Shown: piece by piece, positions 7,573 through 17,300 of the stretch | Layout of the letters: each line of letters starts with the position of its first letter | Numbering within the stretch: position 1 is the first letter of the stretch | Assembly: GCA_019359505.1 (NCBI GenBank) | Contig: JAHHHD010000051.1 | Span: forward strand, 1 to 33,384 | Origin: Drouetiella hepatica Uher 2000/2452 | Lineage (GTDB): Bacteria > Cyanobacteriota > Cyanobacteriia > Elainellales > Elainellaceae | Direction: 5' to 3' | DNA: 33,384 nucleotides | Program-made: the position numbers and the translations under genes | Notes under the pieces: model-generated | Seen by the model: only the letters and a program-made list of their open reading frames with translations | Told to the model about the DNA's origin: nothing | Databases searched by the model: none

Positions 7573-7893
7573 CTATGAGCGCCCGTTTTTGCCGTCGCTC
7601 AAGTACCCCGATGCCTTTTTTGCTATCTCCAGTTTCATCGTCAACTGTCCGACTAGCCGCTCTAACTCAGCAATCCGCTCTTGGTCTTGACTGCTTTGGG
7701 CATCACGTTCAAACAGGCTTGGGGCTTGTTCAACAAATTCTTTACGCCAGCGTGCCAAGACATTGGCATTGAGCTTGTGGCTGCGACACACTTCGCTTGG
7801 GGTTTTTTCGCCACTGATTATCTCCAAGACAAGTTTCGCCTTAAATTCGGCAGTGTATTGACGACGGTGAGTTGCCATTGTTTTTCCCTCCAT
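7573..7893 (-). CDS. IS3-family orfA (HTH_Tnp_1)
   Basis: A 106-aa protein with the orfA helix-turn-helix: RRQYTAEFKAKLVLEIISGEK, then SEVCRSHKLNANVLARWRKEFVE, followed by a leucine-zipper-like stretch (ERIAELERLVGQLTMKLEIAKK). The true start may be the internal ATG giving MATHRRQY (7878). OrfA binds the IS ends and supplies the N-terminus of the OrfAB transposase. The frame is intact, though its partner orfB is broken. Confidence 0.9.
   Translation of the reverse strand: MEGKTMATHRRQYTAEFKAKLVLEIISGEKTPSEVCRSHKLNANVLARWRKEFVEQAPSLFERDAQSSQDQERIAELERLVGQLTMKLEIAKKASGYLSDGKNGRS
7615..7621 (-). promoter_or_regulatory. A6G slippery heptamer for programmed -1 frameshifting
   Basis: On the minus strand AAAAAAG sits near the orfA end (codons for IAKKASG). 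A -1 shift there leads into KGIGVLERRQKRALIEQMQGEY, joining orfA to orfB. This is the standard IS3-family expression site. Confidence 0.7.
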
Positions 7894-7940
7894 AGGACAA
7901 GAATACTACTCTTAGCTCCTTGTCCGAAATTTAGGGGTCA

Positions 7941-8443
7941 TTACACTATGTACGACTAAGCAGCAAAAATGGCGCGATTTGCAAATGAGTGACGTTTCCT
8001 CTTAACGCCAAAGATTTTTACTGGCTTAAGTTTTCGACCTGCTTTCAAGCGTTAAGCTCAAAGCATTACCGAGGCGATCGTTAAGAGTAGTTGCGTCCCG
8101 CGCAACTACTCAACTCATCTAAGCTTTAAATGGCTTAATCGCCGCAGTCAGCGACACAGCTTCACCTGACTGGCGCTATCAAGCTTGACAGCCGCTCCCA
8201 AAGCCAATTCGCCTAATCTCGCTCAATCCGGTTTGGTAATTGAAGGGGAGCTATATGATTTGCCACTCAATTTCTCAGGTGTTCTAGCGATCGGATGGCA
8301 ACAAATTGCAGCTTCGCTACCTTTGCCTCAATTAGGAATACTCAAACAATCTTTGAATCTCAACATATTGCTATGGATATTTTTATTCCTTATACCTCTT
8401 TGGATAGACAGAATAAAACTATACCAAGTGGTATAGCTGATGG
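7941..8443. other. Gene-free stretch between the IS3 element and the first HTH gene
   Basis: About 500 bp with no convincing gene. It holds the inverted copy of dispersed repeat A (8085-8167). A possible 83-aa frame from TTG 8185 has a hydrophobic end but no ribosome binding site or recognisable family and is not called. Confidence 0.6.
8085..8167 (-). repeat. Dispersed palindromic repeat A, long copy 2
   Basis: The inverted counterpart of 4721-4807. The hairpin is 8085-8111 (GAGTAGTTGCG / CGCAACTACTC), and the flank to 8167 matches the other copy, including AATCGCCGCAGTCAGCGAC. These two copies bracket the TA, xisI, arfB and IS3 block in opposite orientation. Confidence 0.85.
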
Positions 8444-8704
8444 ATGCAACTTAACAGTAGTAGTTCTATGCCTGCAATCGAGCAATCAAAGCTGATAGCC
8501 TTGGTACGAGAAACGCGACAGCGGCTTGACCTCTCACAAGTCAAATTTGCCGAAAAGCTGGGAGTTTCCTTTCAAAGTGTGAATCGTTGGGAGAATGGAC
8601 GCACAAAGCCCATGCCGATCGTATTGAAGCAGATCGAACTGCTACTACAGCAGATGGGAGAACAGGGCGCAGACCTTCTTGCTCAATATTTTAGGAAACC
8701 GTAG
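8444..8704 (+). CDS. Small XRE-type HTH DNA-binding protein, paired with hybrid kinase 1
   Basis: An 86-aa protein with an XRE/Cro HTH: LVRETRQRLDLSQVKFAEKLGVSFQSVNRWENGRTKP, followed by helix VLKQIELLLQQMG. The start may be ATG 8444 or ATG 8468 (MPAIEQSK); neither has a strong ribosome binding site. The stop lies two bases before the ATG of the histidine kinase, so the two are almost certainly co-transcribed. A second, paralogous HTH-kinase pair follows 5 kb downstream. It is probably an autoregulator or output partner of the kinase; this is inference from arrangement only. It contains no receiver domain. Confidence 0.85.
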   Translation: MQLNSSSSMPAIEQSKLIALVRETRQRLDLSQVKFAEKLGVSFQSVNRWENGRTKPMPIVLKQIELLLQQMGEQGADLLAQYFRKP

Positions 8705-8706
8705 CG

Positions 8707-11700
8707 ATGACAGGTTCAGTGCAGGGCAAGGCTGCCAACTCTATTTTTGCGAACGGTGGCGAAATGGGTGAGTTGATGCGATCGCTCGATTGGGCACAAA
8801 CACCCGTTGGGTCAGTGCAGTCTTGGAGCCAGAGTCTCAAATCGCTGGTTAAGACATTACTCACCTCGCGCTATCCCATGGTGCTGACCTGGGGAGCCGA
8901 GTTCACGCAGTTTTACAACGATGCCTACTCTCAATTAATTGGGGATAAGCATCCAGCAGCCCTAGGGACGGACATCCGGGAAACACTAGCAGAAGCCTGG
9001 GATACACTTGGACCGATGATTCAGCGGGTAATGGCAACGGGGGTCGCAAACTGGACTCCAGCACTGCCGCTGGTTCTAGAACGCGCCGGGTATCGAGAAG
9101 AGTCTTACTTTAGCGTCTCCCATGCTCCAGCCGAAGATGATGCAGGACAGATTGTGGGAATGCTGGCGGTCTGTAGCGAGGTGACGCAGCAAGTTTTAGG
9201 AGAACGGCGACTCCGGCTATTGCGGGATCTAGCTGCTCAAACGGGTGAAACACGCAGTGTGCAAGACACCTGCCAGGATTTGAGAACGGCGATCGCGGCT
9301 CATCCCTTAGACGTTCCGTTTGCACTCCTTTATTTACGAGAGTCGGACGGCAAGATGCTCACGCTACAAGGGACAGTGGGCTTAACAGTAGACGATCAGC
9401 TTTGCCCCCATTTGGTTGATTTAGCGACAAGCCATCCGCTTTGGTCATTCGCATCAGCGGCGACTGGTGAAACCGTTCTGGTGGAAGCATTGGATCACCA
9501 TATAACAGTGACTGGAGGTCCGTGGAATGAGCCAGTTCACACGGCTCTGATGATGCCGATCGCCGCTTCGAGTCAAACTGCGCCATTAGGTATTTTAGTA
9601 GCTGGCGTGAATCCTAATCGGGCACTCGATGAAGGCTATCGATCGTTCTACGAGTTGTTAGTTGGACAGGTTTCCGTATCGATTCGCAATGCCCAGGCGT
9701 ATGAGGAAGAGCGCCGCCGCGCCGAGATGCTAGCCGAACTCGATCGGGCAAAGACCGCCTTTTTTTCGAATGTCAGCCACGAGTTTCGCACGCCTTTGAC
9801 GTTGATGCTCAACCCTCTAGAAGAGGTGCTGCAAAGCAACCACTTGCCACCCACGGAACGAGAGCAAATTACCGTCGCCCAGCGCAACGCCCAGCGGCTA
9901 CTCAAGCTCGTCAACACCCTGCTTGACTTTTCGCGGATCGAAGCGGGACGCGCACAGGCACATTTTGAACCCACAGAACTCGCTACCTATACCATTGAAT
10001 TAGCAAGTCTATTTCAGTCTGCCATTGAGCAAGCAGGACTGCGATTGATTGTGGATTGTTCACCGTTGCCACAACCTGTATTTGTAGATCGCGATATGTG
10101 GGAGAAGATTGTGCTAAATCTACTCTCAAATGCATTTAAGTTCACCTTTGAGGGAGAAATCACGATTTCCTTACATCCGGTGGGCAATCAGGTGGAACTG
10201 ATAGTGGGCGACACAGGGACGGGCATTCCTGAAACCGATTTGCCCCGATTATTTGAGCGATTTCATCGAGTTGAAGGTGCACAAGGACGCACGTTTGAAG
10301 GCACTGGAATTGGATTATCGCTGGTGCAAGAACTGGTGCATTTGCACAATGGCACGATCGCCGTTGAGAGTACCCTAGGTCAGGGCAGCACGTTTCGAGT
10401 CCAGTTGCCGTTGAACGAAACGCCTGCTTCCGTACAGGGCGTTGACGCAGCATCGGCTTTGGGGAATCGCTATCCTCACAATCATCCTCAACCAACCGAT
10501 AGTGCAATACCCTATGTGCAAGAGGCATCTAGTTGGTTACGCGGGAACGAAAGAGTAAATGAGCCTTCCTCGCCCCGCTCCCCTACCCCCGCACGCATCT
10601 TTCTCATCGATGACAATGCCGATATGCGGAACTATCTGCACCGCATCTTGAGCAAGTTTTACCAGGTTGAGGTATTTACCGAAGGATCAGCTGCACTCAA
10701 CGCCGCCCGCGCTTTAACTCCCGATTTAGTCCTTAGCGATGTGATGATGCCAGGGATGGATGGGTTTGAGTTGCTCAAGCAATTGCGACGCGATCCACAA
10801 ACCCGCGAGGTTCCTATTCTGCTACTGTCTGCTCGCGCCGGAGAAGAAGCAGCAGTGGAAGGGCTGAGTGCTGGAGCCGATGATTATCTGGTCAAACCGT
10901 TTAGTGCTCGCGAACTGTTGGCAAGGGTAGCCGTGAATGTAGAACTGGGGCGATCGCGTCAAGATACTGCTCGTCGTCGCCTCGATCGGGTTTTGTCGTC
11001 TGTTTCTGATTTCGTTTATATCTTTGATCTGGCGGGACGCTTCACCTATGTCAATCAATCGCTGCTCGAACTCTGGCAGAAATCGTTTGATCAAGCGGTG
11101 GGTAAAAACTTTTTTGACCTCGATTACCCACCTGAATTAGCCGATCGCCTACAGCAGCAAATTCAACAAGTCATTACCACACGCCAACCACTCAAAGACG
11201 AAACACCTTACACCAGTGCCTTTGGCACAAGAGCTTACGAGTACGTTTTCGTGCCCCTGTTTGACGCACAGGGTACCGTCGAAGCTGTGGCTGGAACCAC
11301 TCGTGATATCAGCGATCGTAAACAGGTGGAAATCGCCTTGCGCGATAGTGAGGAGCTAAAGCAACGCATTTTAGAGAGCAGCCAGGACTGCATCAAACTG
11401 TTAACGCTCAACAGCGAAATTGCCTATATGAGCAGAGGTGGGTTAGGTCTGTTGGAAATCGATGATCCAACGTCCGTTCTGAATACCTGCTGGCTTGATT
11501 TCTGGCAAGGCGAAGATTATGAAAATGCCAAACAGGCGGTTGCGGTTGCCAAAGCGGGCAACATCGGTCAATTTCAAGGCTACCTTCCCACCCGCAAGGG
11601 CACACCAAAATGGTGGGATTGTATCATCACGCCCGTGCGGAATAGTGAGGGACAGATCACTCAACTGGTTGCCGTCTCACGCGATATTACTGAGCAAAAG

Positions 11701-13311
11701 CAAGAGAAAGATATCTTGCGGGAGAGTGAAGATCGGTTCCGTAACATGGCAGACAACGCTCCTGTAATGGTTTGGGTCACCGATCCTACGGGTTACTGCA
11801 CTTACCTCAGCCAAAGCTGGTATGATTTTTCAGGTCAAACGAAGGAAACAGGTTTGGGGTTTAGATGGCTGGATGTAGTCCATCCAGAAGACTTTGAATA
11901 TTCTAAAAACACATTTCTGACCGCAAACGCTCGCCACGAAGCCTTTCGGTTGGAGTACCGCTTGCGGCGCAAGGATGGTGAGTATCGCTGGGCGATCGAT
12001 GCGGCAAGTCCCTGGTTCGGTGTGGATGGTCAATTCAAGGGCTACATCGGCTCTGTGATTGATATAAGCGATCGTAAGCAAGCAGAAGCTGAACGGGAGC
12101 AACTCCTACAACGAGAAAAAGCGGCACGGGAACAAGCTGAACAAGCCAACCGGGTCAAAGATGAGTTTTTGGCAGTACTGTCGCACGAGTTGCGATCGCC
12201 CCTCAATCCCATTCTGGGTTGGACTCGATTACTCCAGAACGGCAAACTCGATGCGGCCCGTCAACGAGAAGCCTTGAACACGATCGAACGGAACGCCAAA
12301 CTCCAGACGCAACTGATCGAAGACTTGCTCGACATCTCCCGCATCATGCAAGGCAAACTCTCTCTCACTGTAGCTCCCGTGAGTTTGACTTTTGTGATTT
12401 CTGCTGCCCTAGAAACCGTGCAGTTGGCCGCAGAAGCCAAAAACATTGGAATGATCCTAAATTTAGCTCCAGAGGTTGCCTCTGTTTCTGGGGATGTTAC
12501 CCGGTTGCAGCAAGTAGTATGGAATTTGCTCAGCAATGCCGTCAAATTTACGCCTAACGGTAGACAAGTAACCGTTGAACTCAAGCAAATGGGTCAACTC
12601 GCGCAAATTCGAGTCATTGATACAGGCAAAGGCATCAATCCACAGTTCTTGCCGTATATATTTGAGTATTTTCGGCAAGAAGATGGCTCAACCACTCGCA
12701 AGTTTGGCGGATTGGGGCTAGGGCTAGCGATCGCCCGTCAAATTGTTGAAATGCATGGAGGAACCCTGTGGGCAGAGAGCCAAGGTGAAGGGCAAGGCGC
12801 AACCTTCATCCTGCAATTGCCGACGATACAACAAGCAGCATTGATCATCCCTCAGCCAGCTCGGAATCCATCAGCCTCAGATATAGAATTGCCTCTAGGA
12901 GGCATTCATGTTTTGCTCGTGGATGATGATTCAGATACCCGTGAGTTTCAAGCATTTGTGCTGGAAAAAAGTGGCGCAAATGTAACAGCGGTTGCTTCTG
13001 GGTTCGAGGCACTGCAAGCTTTGGAGCAGTTCACTCCTGATATCTTAGTGAGTGACATCGGCATGGCGGAGATGGATGGCTACATGCTGATGCGACAGAT
13101 TCGCTCGCGTCTACCCGACCGAGGGAAAACAACTCCAGAGAAGGATTCTCTGTTGCCAAAGGCAATTGCTCTGACAGCCTATGCCGCAGAGGTTGATCAG
13201 CAGCGAGCGCTTCAAGCAGGATTTCAGGCTCACCTCACAAAGCCCGTGGAGCCAGAAACGTTGGTGCAAACGATCGCACGTTTATGTGGGGTTGAGATAG
13301 AGGTAATTTAG
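8707..13311 (+). CDS. Hybrid histidine kinase 1 with two HisKA-HATPase-REC modules
   Basis: A 1534-aa soluble multidomain kinase; no membrane segment or signal peptide seen. Order by approximate residue: divergent PAS-like 20-160, GAF 170-335, HisKA 350-415 with H358 (SNVSHEFRTP), HATPase 460-570 (NLLSNAFKF, GTGIPE, GTGIGLSL), REC 632-745 with D678 (LSDVMMPGMDG) and VKPF, PAS 755-875, PAS 880-1000, PAS 1005-1125 (each ending DISDRKQ or DITEQKQ), HisKA 1150-1215 with H1160 (LSHELRSP), HATPase 1260-1370 (LGLGLAIA), REC 1395-1525 with D1450 (VSDIGMAEMDG). All four phosphotransfer residues and both ATP lids are present. No effector domain is attached, so output presumably goes to a separate regulator, with the adjacent HTH protein a candidate. 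The second half closely resembles the C-terminus of kinase 2, including identical DNA stretches around the HisKA. Confidence 0.95.
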   Translation: MTGSVQGKAANSIFANGGEMGELMRSLDWAQTPVGSVQSWSQSLKSLVKTLLTSRYPMVLTWGAEFTQFYNDAYSQLIGDKHPAALGTDIRETLAEAWDTLGPMIQRVMATGVANWTPALPLVLERAGYREESYFSVSHAPAEDDAGQIVGMLAVCSEVTQQVLGERRLRLLRDLAAQTGETRSVQDTCQDLRTAIAAHPLDVPFALLYLRESDGKMLTLQGTVGLTVDDQLCPHLVDLATSHPLWSFASAATGETVLVEALDHHITVTGGPWNEPVHTALMMPIAASSQTAPLGILVAGVNPNRALDEGYRSFYELLVGQVSVSIRNAQAYEEERRRAEMLAELDRAKTAFFSNVSHEFRTPLTLMLNPLEEVLQSNHLPPTEREQITVAQRNAQRLLKLVNTLLDFSRIEAGRAQAHFEPTELATYTIELASLFQSAIEQAGLRLIVDCSPLPQPVFVDRDMWEKIVLNLLSNAFKFTFEGEITISLHPVGNQVELIVGDTGTGIPETDLPRLFERFHRVEGAQGRTFEGTGIGLSLVQELVHLHNGTIAVESTLGQGSTFRVQLPLNETPASVQGVDAASALGNRYPHNHPQPTDSAIPYVQEASSWLRGNERVNEPSSPRSPTPARIFLIDDNADMRNYLHRILSKFYQVEVFTEGSAALNAARALTPDLVLSDVMMPGMDGFELLKQLRRDPQTREVPILLLSARAGEEAAVEGLSAGADDYLVKPFSARELLARVAVNVELGRSRQDTARRRLDRVLSSVSDFVYIFDLAGRFTYVNQSLLELWQKSFDQAVGKNFFDLDYPPELADRLQQQIQQVITTRQPLKDETPYTSAFGTRAYEYVFVPLFDAQGTVEAVAGTTRDISDRKQVEIALRDSEELKQRILESSQDCIKLLTLNSEIAYMSRGGLGLLEIDDPTSVLNTCWLDFWQGEDYENAKQAVAVAKAGNIGQFQGYLPTRKGTPKWWDCIITPVRNSEGQITQLVAVSRDITEQKQEKDILRESEDRFRNMADNAPVMVWVTDPTGYCTYLSQSWYDFSGQTKETGLGFRWLDVVHPEDFEYSKNTFLTANARHEAFRLEYRLRRKDGEYRWAIDAASPWFGVDGQFKGYIGSVIDISDRKQAEAEREQLLQREKAAREQAEQANRVKDEFLAVLSHELRSPLNPILGWTRLLQNGKLDAARQREALNTIERNAKLQTQLIEDLLDISRIMQGKLSLTVAPVSLTFVISAALETVQLAAEAKNIGMILNLAPEVASVSGDVTRLQQVVWNLLSNAVKFTPNGRQVTVELKQMGQLAQIRVIDTGKGINPQFLPYIFEYFRQEDGSTTRKFGGLGLGLAIARQIVEMHGGTLWAESQGEGQGATFILQLPTIQQAALIIPQPARNPSASDIELPLGGIHVLLVDDDSDTREFQAFVLEKSGANVTAVASGFEALQALEQFTPDILVSDIGMAEMDGYMLMRQIRSRLPDRGKTTPEKDSLLPKAIALTAYAAEVDQQRALQAGFQAHLTKPVEPETLVQTIARLCGVEIEVI

Positions 13312-14056
13312 TGCCACAGATCTTGAGAACGCTTGCCGCTAAAAGATCCTAGTTATCAAATTTCCTAGAAAACAATATTTTGAGCAGTTGCGCGGCAAGG
13401 CAACTGCTCCGATAAATGAGATTAGAGTGAAACCTTTGTTTGGAGAGCGTTCGAGAGACGTGTACTGATTTTCAGCCCCATTAGCAGTCTCACGAGATTT
13501 CGCCCTCCTGGTATACTACAGGCTGTGATTTGAGTCCAAGTTTAGTCTATCTTGGATTTGAGACAGTAAATCTCATAAAGAGATAGCGGCAGTCGCGCTA
13601 GCAGCTAACAGTAAACAGTCATCCCCAAACATACAGTAGGCATTCTCTAAATGGTGCAAACCCTGATTGCAGAAGGCTACTTCGTAAGCTGAAGTGATCT
13701 GGAGATTATGTACTGGATTTACAGAATATTTCATAACCGCTAGAATCTGCTATGAATCCACTAACCGCAATCGTTGAGATCTAAGCTGAGTAATAGTTTT
13801 GAGATTCCGTGGCACTAAATTACACGTATCTCGGCTTGACCCCTAAATGTCTGCCTGTCCGTGACATCCTTGTACCAAGAACCGCGATCGCTCTCATTGA
13901 AGGAGATGCAGTCTAAATACAGCTTTGGAATTTTCGTCTTAGTAAGCATGACAAAAGACGGCTAGACGGTGACGAATAACCTGCGGGAAATAAATCTCTC
14001 AAGGGACAGATGACAGCTTGTATCATTGAGAGAAAAATGAGTTTAGCAAATGTTAA
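13312..14056. other. 745-bp spacer between the two HTH-kinase units
   Basis: No gene is seen. It contains one copy of repeat A (13382-13409). At 13837 there is a 12-base match (TGACCCCTAAAT) to the right terminal repeat of the IS3 element, possibly a solo IS end. The promoter of the second HTH-kinase unit should lie near its right end, but I cannot place it with confidence. Confidence 0.5.
13382..13409. repeat. Dispersed palindromic repeat A, core copy 3
   Basis: Hairpin GAGCAGTTGC / GCAACTGCTC. The same base pair is changed on both arms relative to GAGTAGTTGC / GCAACTACTC (T-A to C-G), a compensatory substitution that keeps the stem intact. Confidence 0.8.
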
Positions 14057-14371
14057 ATGAAGCCGTTCATGCCTCCCCTTGCCAAGACAGTGGCGCTTAA
14101 ACAAGTACCGCTGCTGACACAACCTTTATTTGGTAATTTGATTCGTGAATTGCGGCGTTTGAGCAACATGACGCAGGGGCAGTTTGCTGCGGCGATCGGC
14201 GTGAGCTATGTCACAGTCAGCCGTTGGGAAGCCGGTCGGATTCAACCGTCTGCCTTAGCGTTGCGTCAAGTGCAAGCCTTTATTGAAAGGTTGAGTCAAT
14301 CGACTGCTGAACCAATCCAAGTTAGGGGCAAAGAGCTTCTTGCCTTATCTTTTGGTCAAAGGCAAAGGTAG
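14057..14371 (+). CDS. Small XRE-type HTH DNA-binding protein, paired with hybrid kinase 2
   Basis: A 104-aa protein. The HTH is LIRELRRLSNMTQGQFAAAIGVSYVTVSRWEAGRIQP, followed by LALRQVQAFIERLSQ. It aligns well with the HTH of the gene at 8444, keeping the pattern Q-F-A-x-x-G-V-S-x-x-x-V-x-R-W-E-x-G-R. It has a longer N-terminus and a short C-terminal tail (VRGKELLALSFGQRQR). It ends three bases before the kinase start, reproducing the spacing of the first pair. The repeated arrangement suggests that HTH and kinase work together; the target DNA is unknown. Confidence 0.85.
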   Translation: MKPFMPPLAKTVALKQVPLLTQPLFGNLIRELRRLSNMTQGQFAAAIGVSYVTVSRWEAGRIQPSALALRQVQAFIERLSQSTAEPIQVRGKELLALSFGQRQR

Positions 14372-14374
14372 GCG

Positions 14375-17300
14375 GTGAAGATGAAGAAGCCGAGTCTAGA
14401 GGATGTTGCGGGTTATAGAGAGATAGCGGCATTAATGCGATCGCAGTTTGTCAGTGCAAAGGAAGCTGCTGATGGGTCACAAACGACTCTTGGTGCGATC
14501 GAAACCTGGTCTTCCAGCTTAAAAAGTGCCTTCGCAATCCTCTTAAACTTCAGTTGTCCCATGTTTTTAGTTTGGGACTGCGCTTCCACCCAGAATTGCT
14601 CTGGTGAACGCATACTCTTCTACAATGAAGCCTATCTCTCCCTACTAAAAGAGATTCAGCCTCTGATCCCAGTCGATCGGATCAAGGACGGTTGGCCTGA
14701 AGACTGGCGCACGCTTCAGGCAGATGTCGAACAGGTATTCACAACCGGGCAAGTGTTGCAGCGTGAGCAGAACCTGGTTCTCGCTGAGCGGAAGGGCAAT
14801 GGCAACGGACATCTTTATGTCTGGTCTTACAGTGCAGTCTGGGATGAAACGGGTCAGATTAGGGGCGTTTTTGCAACGGGTTGCCAAGTCCTCACTGAAG
14901 AGATTGTCGCTATAGCGACTGTTGAAGAGGGCTTACAAGAGAGGCAAGAGTTGCTGCTATCTCACCCAACGTTGGAACCGCAAGAGGTTCAGTCTTCGCT
15001 CCAGCAAGCAGAAGCGGCATTGCGAGAGAGTGAAGCTCGCTTTCAGGCATTTATGAGCCATAGTCCTGCGTCTGCCTGGATTGCCGATCAGGACGGTCGC
15101 TTACTCTATCTCAGCCCTACCTATGCCCAAATGTTTCAATTGCCGCCGCAAGATGCCGTGGGAAAGCAGATTCATGATATCTATAGTGAGGAATTTGCTC
15201 AACAATTTATAGAGAATAACCGCCGTGTTTTTCAGACAGGGCAAGTAGTTGAAACAGTTGAGACAGCCCCTCGACCGGATGGCAGCCTTGGAAGTTTTTT
15301 GGTGTATAAGTTTCCGATCGCTCAAGCGTCTGGAGCGATGCTTCTAGGCGGAGTCGCCGTGGATGTTACTGAACGTCAACAGACTGAGGAAGCGCTACGA
15401 CAACGGGAAGAAGCCTTGCGTCTGATAACGAACGCGCTCCCGGTGCTGATTGCTTATGTAGACAAAGACCATTACTACCGCTTCAATAACCAAACCTACG
15501 AAACCTGGTTTGGACGACCCGCCGTAAGCCTTACGGGTCAACCTGTACGAGCAGTGTTGGGAGATGCTGCTTACGAAGCGATTCGTCCTTACATAGAGCA
15601 GGTACTCTCTGGTCAACAGGTCAGTTTTGAGAGCCAGATTCCTTACCGCGAGGGTGGTATCCGCTATATCAGAGCAGACTATATCCCTCACACCAACACT
15701 CAGGGCGAGGTTGAAGGCTTCTTCAGTTTAGTCAGTGACATCAGCGATCGCAAAAAGATTGAACAGGAACGCGAACGGTTTCTCAGCGTCGGTTCAGATT
15801 TGCTAGTGATTACAGGTATTAACGGTTCTTTTCAATGGGTGAGTCCGACGTTTGAACGAACGCTCGGTTGGACAGTCGATGAAATGACATCCCGTCCTTG
15901 GATTGATTTTGTCCACCCAGACGATGTCGGCGCATCTGTTCTCGAAACCGATCGTCTCTTCTCTGGCAACGAAACCATTGCGTTTGAAAACCGTTATCGG
16001 CATAAAGATGGCTCCTACCGCTGGTTTCTCTGGAACGCACGCCCCTATCCAGAAGAACATATGATCTACGGAGCAGCAGTTGATATTACTGAGCGCAAGC
16101 AATCTGAAGAGGCTCTACGGCAGAGTGAAGAGCAGCTAAGACTGGCTCAACAGGCAGCCGGAGCAGGGTTGTGGGATTGGGATATGATTGCTGACCGTGT
16201 CACCTGGTCAGAAGAATACTATTGGCTCTATGGGTTAGACCCTATAGTGACACCTTCTTACGAAAACTGGCTGGCATCAGTTTTAGATGTTGATCGCGAT
16301 CGCGTGGCTCAAGCCACACGTGAAGCGCTAGAGTATCACATCGATCTCAATGTGGAATTTCGCATTCTTCATCCAAGCCAGGGAGAGCGATGGTTAACGG
16401 CAATCGGTCAAACGTTTTACGCTGATGACGGGCAGCCAAAACGCATGACAGGCATTGCTTTGGATATCACTGACCGTAAGAGAGCGGAAGCGGCTCTGCG
16501 GGAAAGTGAAGCCCGGTTTCAGGCGATCGTCCGCAATGTGCCAGGAACGATCTATCGCTATACATCCCATCCGGATGGTTCTGATGCCTTCACCTACGTG
16601 AGCGAGGGTTCTCGTGAATTACTTGAGTTAGAACCAGAGACTATTATTCAAGATTCAAGCTCTATTTGGGCGTTGTTTCACCCAGAGGATCTACCAGCAC
16701 TGCGAGAGTCAGTAGCGGTAGTCGTGGAAAATTTACTGCCGTGGCAATGGGAAGGACGGCTCATTACCCCGTCTGGTCAACTCAAGTGGATTCAGGGTCG
16801 ATCGCGTCCACAGCAAACTGAACAGGGAACGGTGTGGGACGGTTTGTTGATTGACATTACTGAACGTAAGCAAGCTGAACACGCCTTACGCCGCAGTGAG
16901 GCGTGGGCGCGGCTGGCGATTCATGTGGGTCGTTTGGGGGGGTGGCGGCTGCACCTGGAGACAAATCTCGTCGAAATGGACGAGCGCATGCGAGAAATTT
17001 GGGGAGAGCCGAGTGATGCAGTCATGATTCCTCTACCAAGCGTCATCGCGCGGATGCACCCAGACGATCGCGTGCGAGTCACCCATGCCGTTAATGCTGC
17101 CATCGACCCACACGCCTCAGGCACTTACGAAATTGATTACCGGATCGTGTGGAATGATGGCACCGAACGGTGGGTACTAGCAAAGGGGCAAGCCCAATTT
17201 GAGGGCAAGGGCGAGTCTCGGCGGACAGTCGATTTCTTTGGCACGCTACTGGATATTACCGATCGCAAACAGGCAGAAGCAGCGCTGGCAGCTCAAGAAC

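Larger units (their letters stand above)
6687..7940 (-). mobile_element. IS3-family insertion sequence
   Basis: The element is bounded by terminal inverted repeats 6687-6706 and 7921-7940, which share TGACCCC and TTCGGACA (about 15 of 20 positions). The total is 1254 bp, a normal IS3-family size. It holds orfA and orfB on the minus strand. I saw no target-site duplication in the immediate flanks, suggesting an old insertion or later rearrangement. OrfB carries an extra frameshift, so the copy is probably not autonomous. Confidence 0.88.

Noticed and set aside
8185-8436. 83-aa frame with a hydrophobic C-terminal stretch
   Set aside because: TTG start without a ribosome binding site, no recognisable family, and it lies in repeat-derived DNA.
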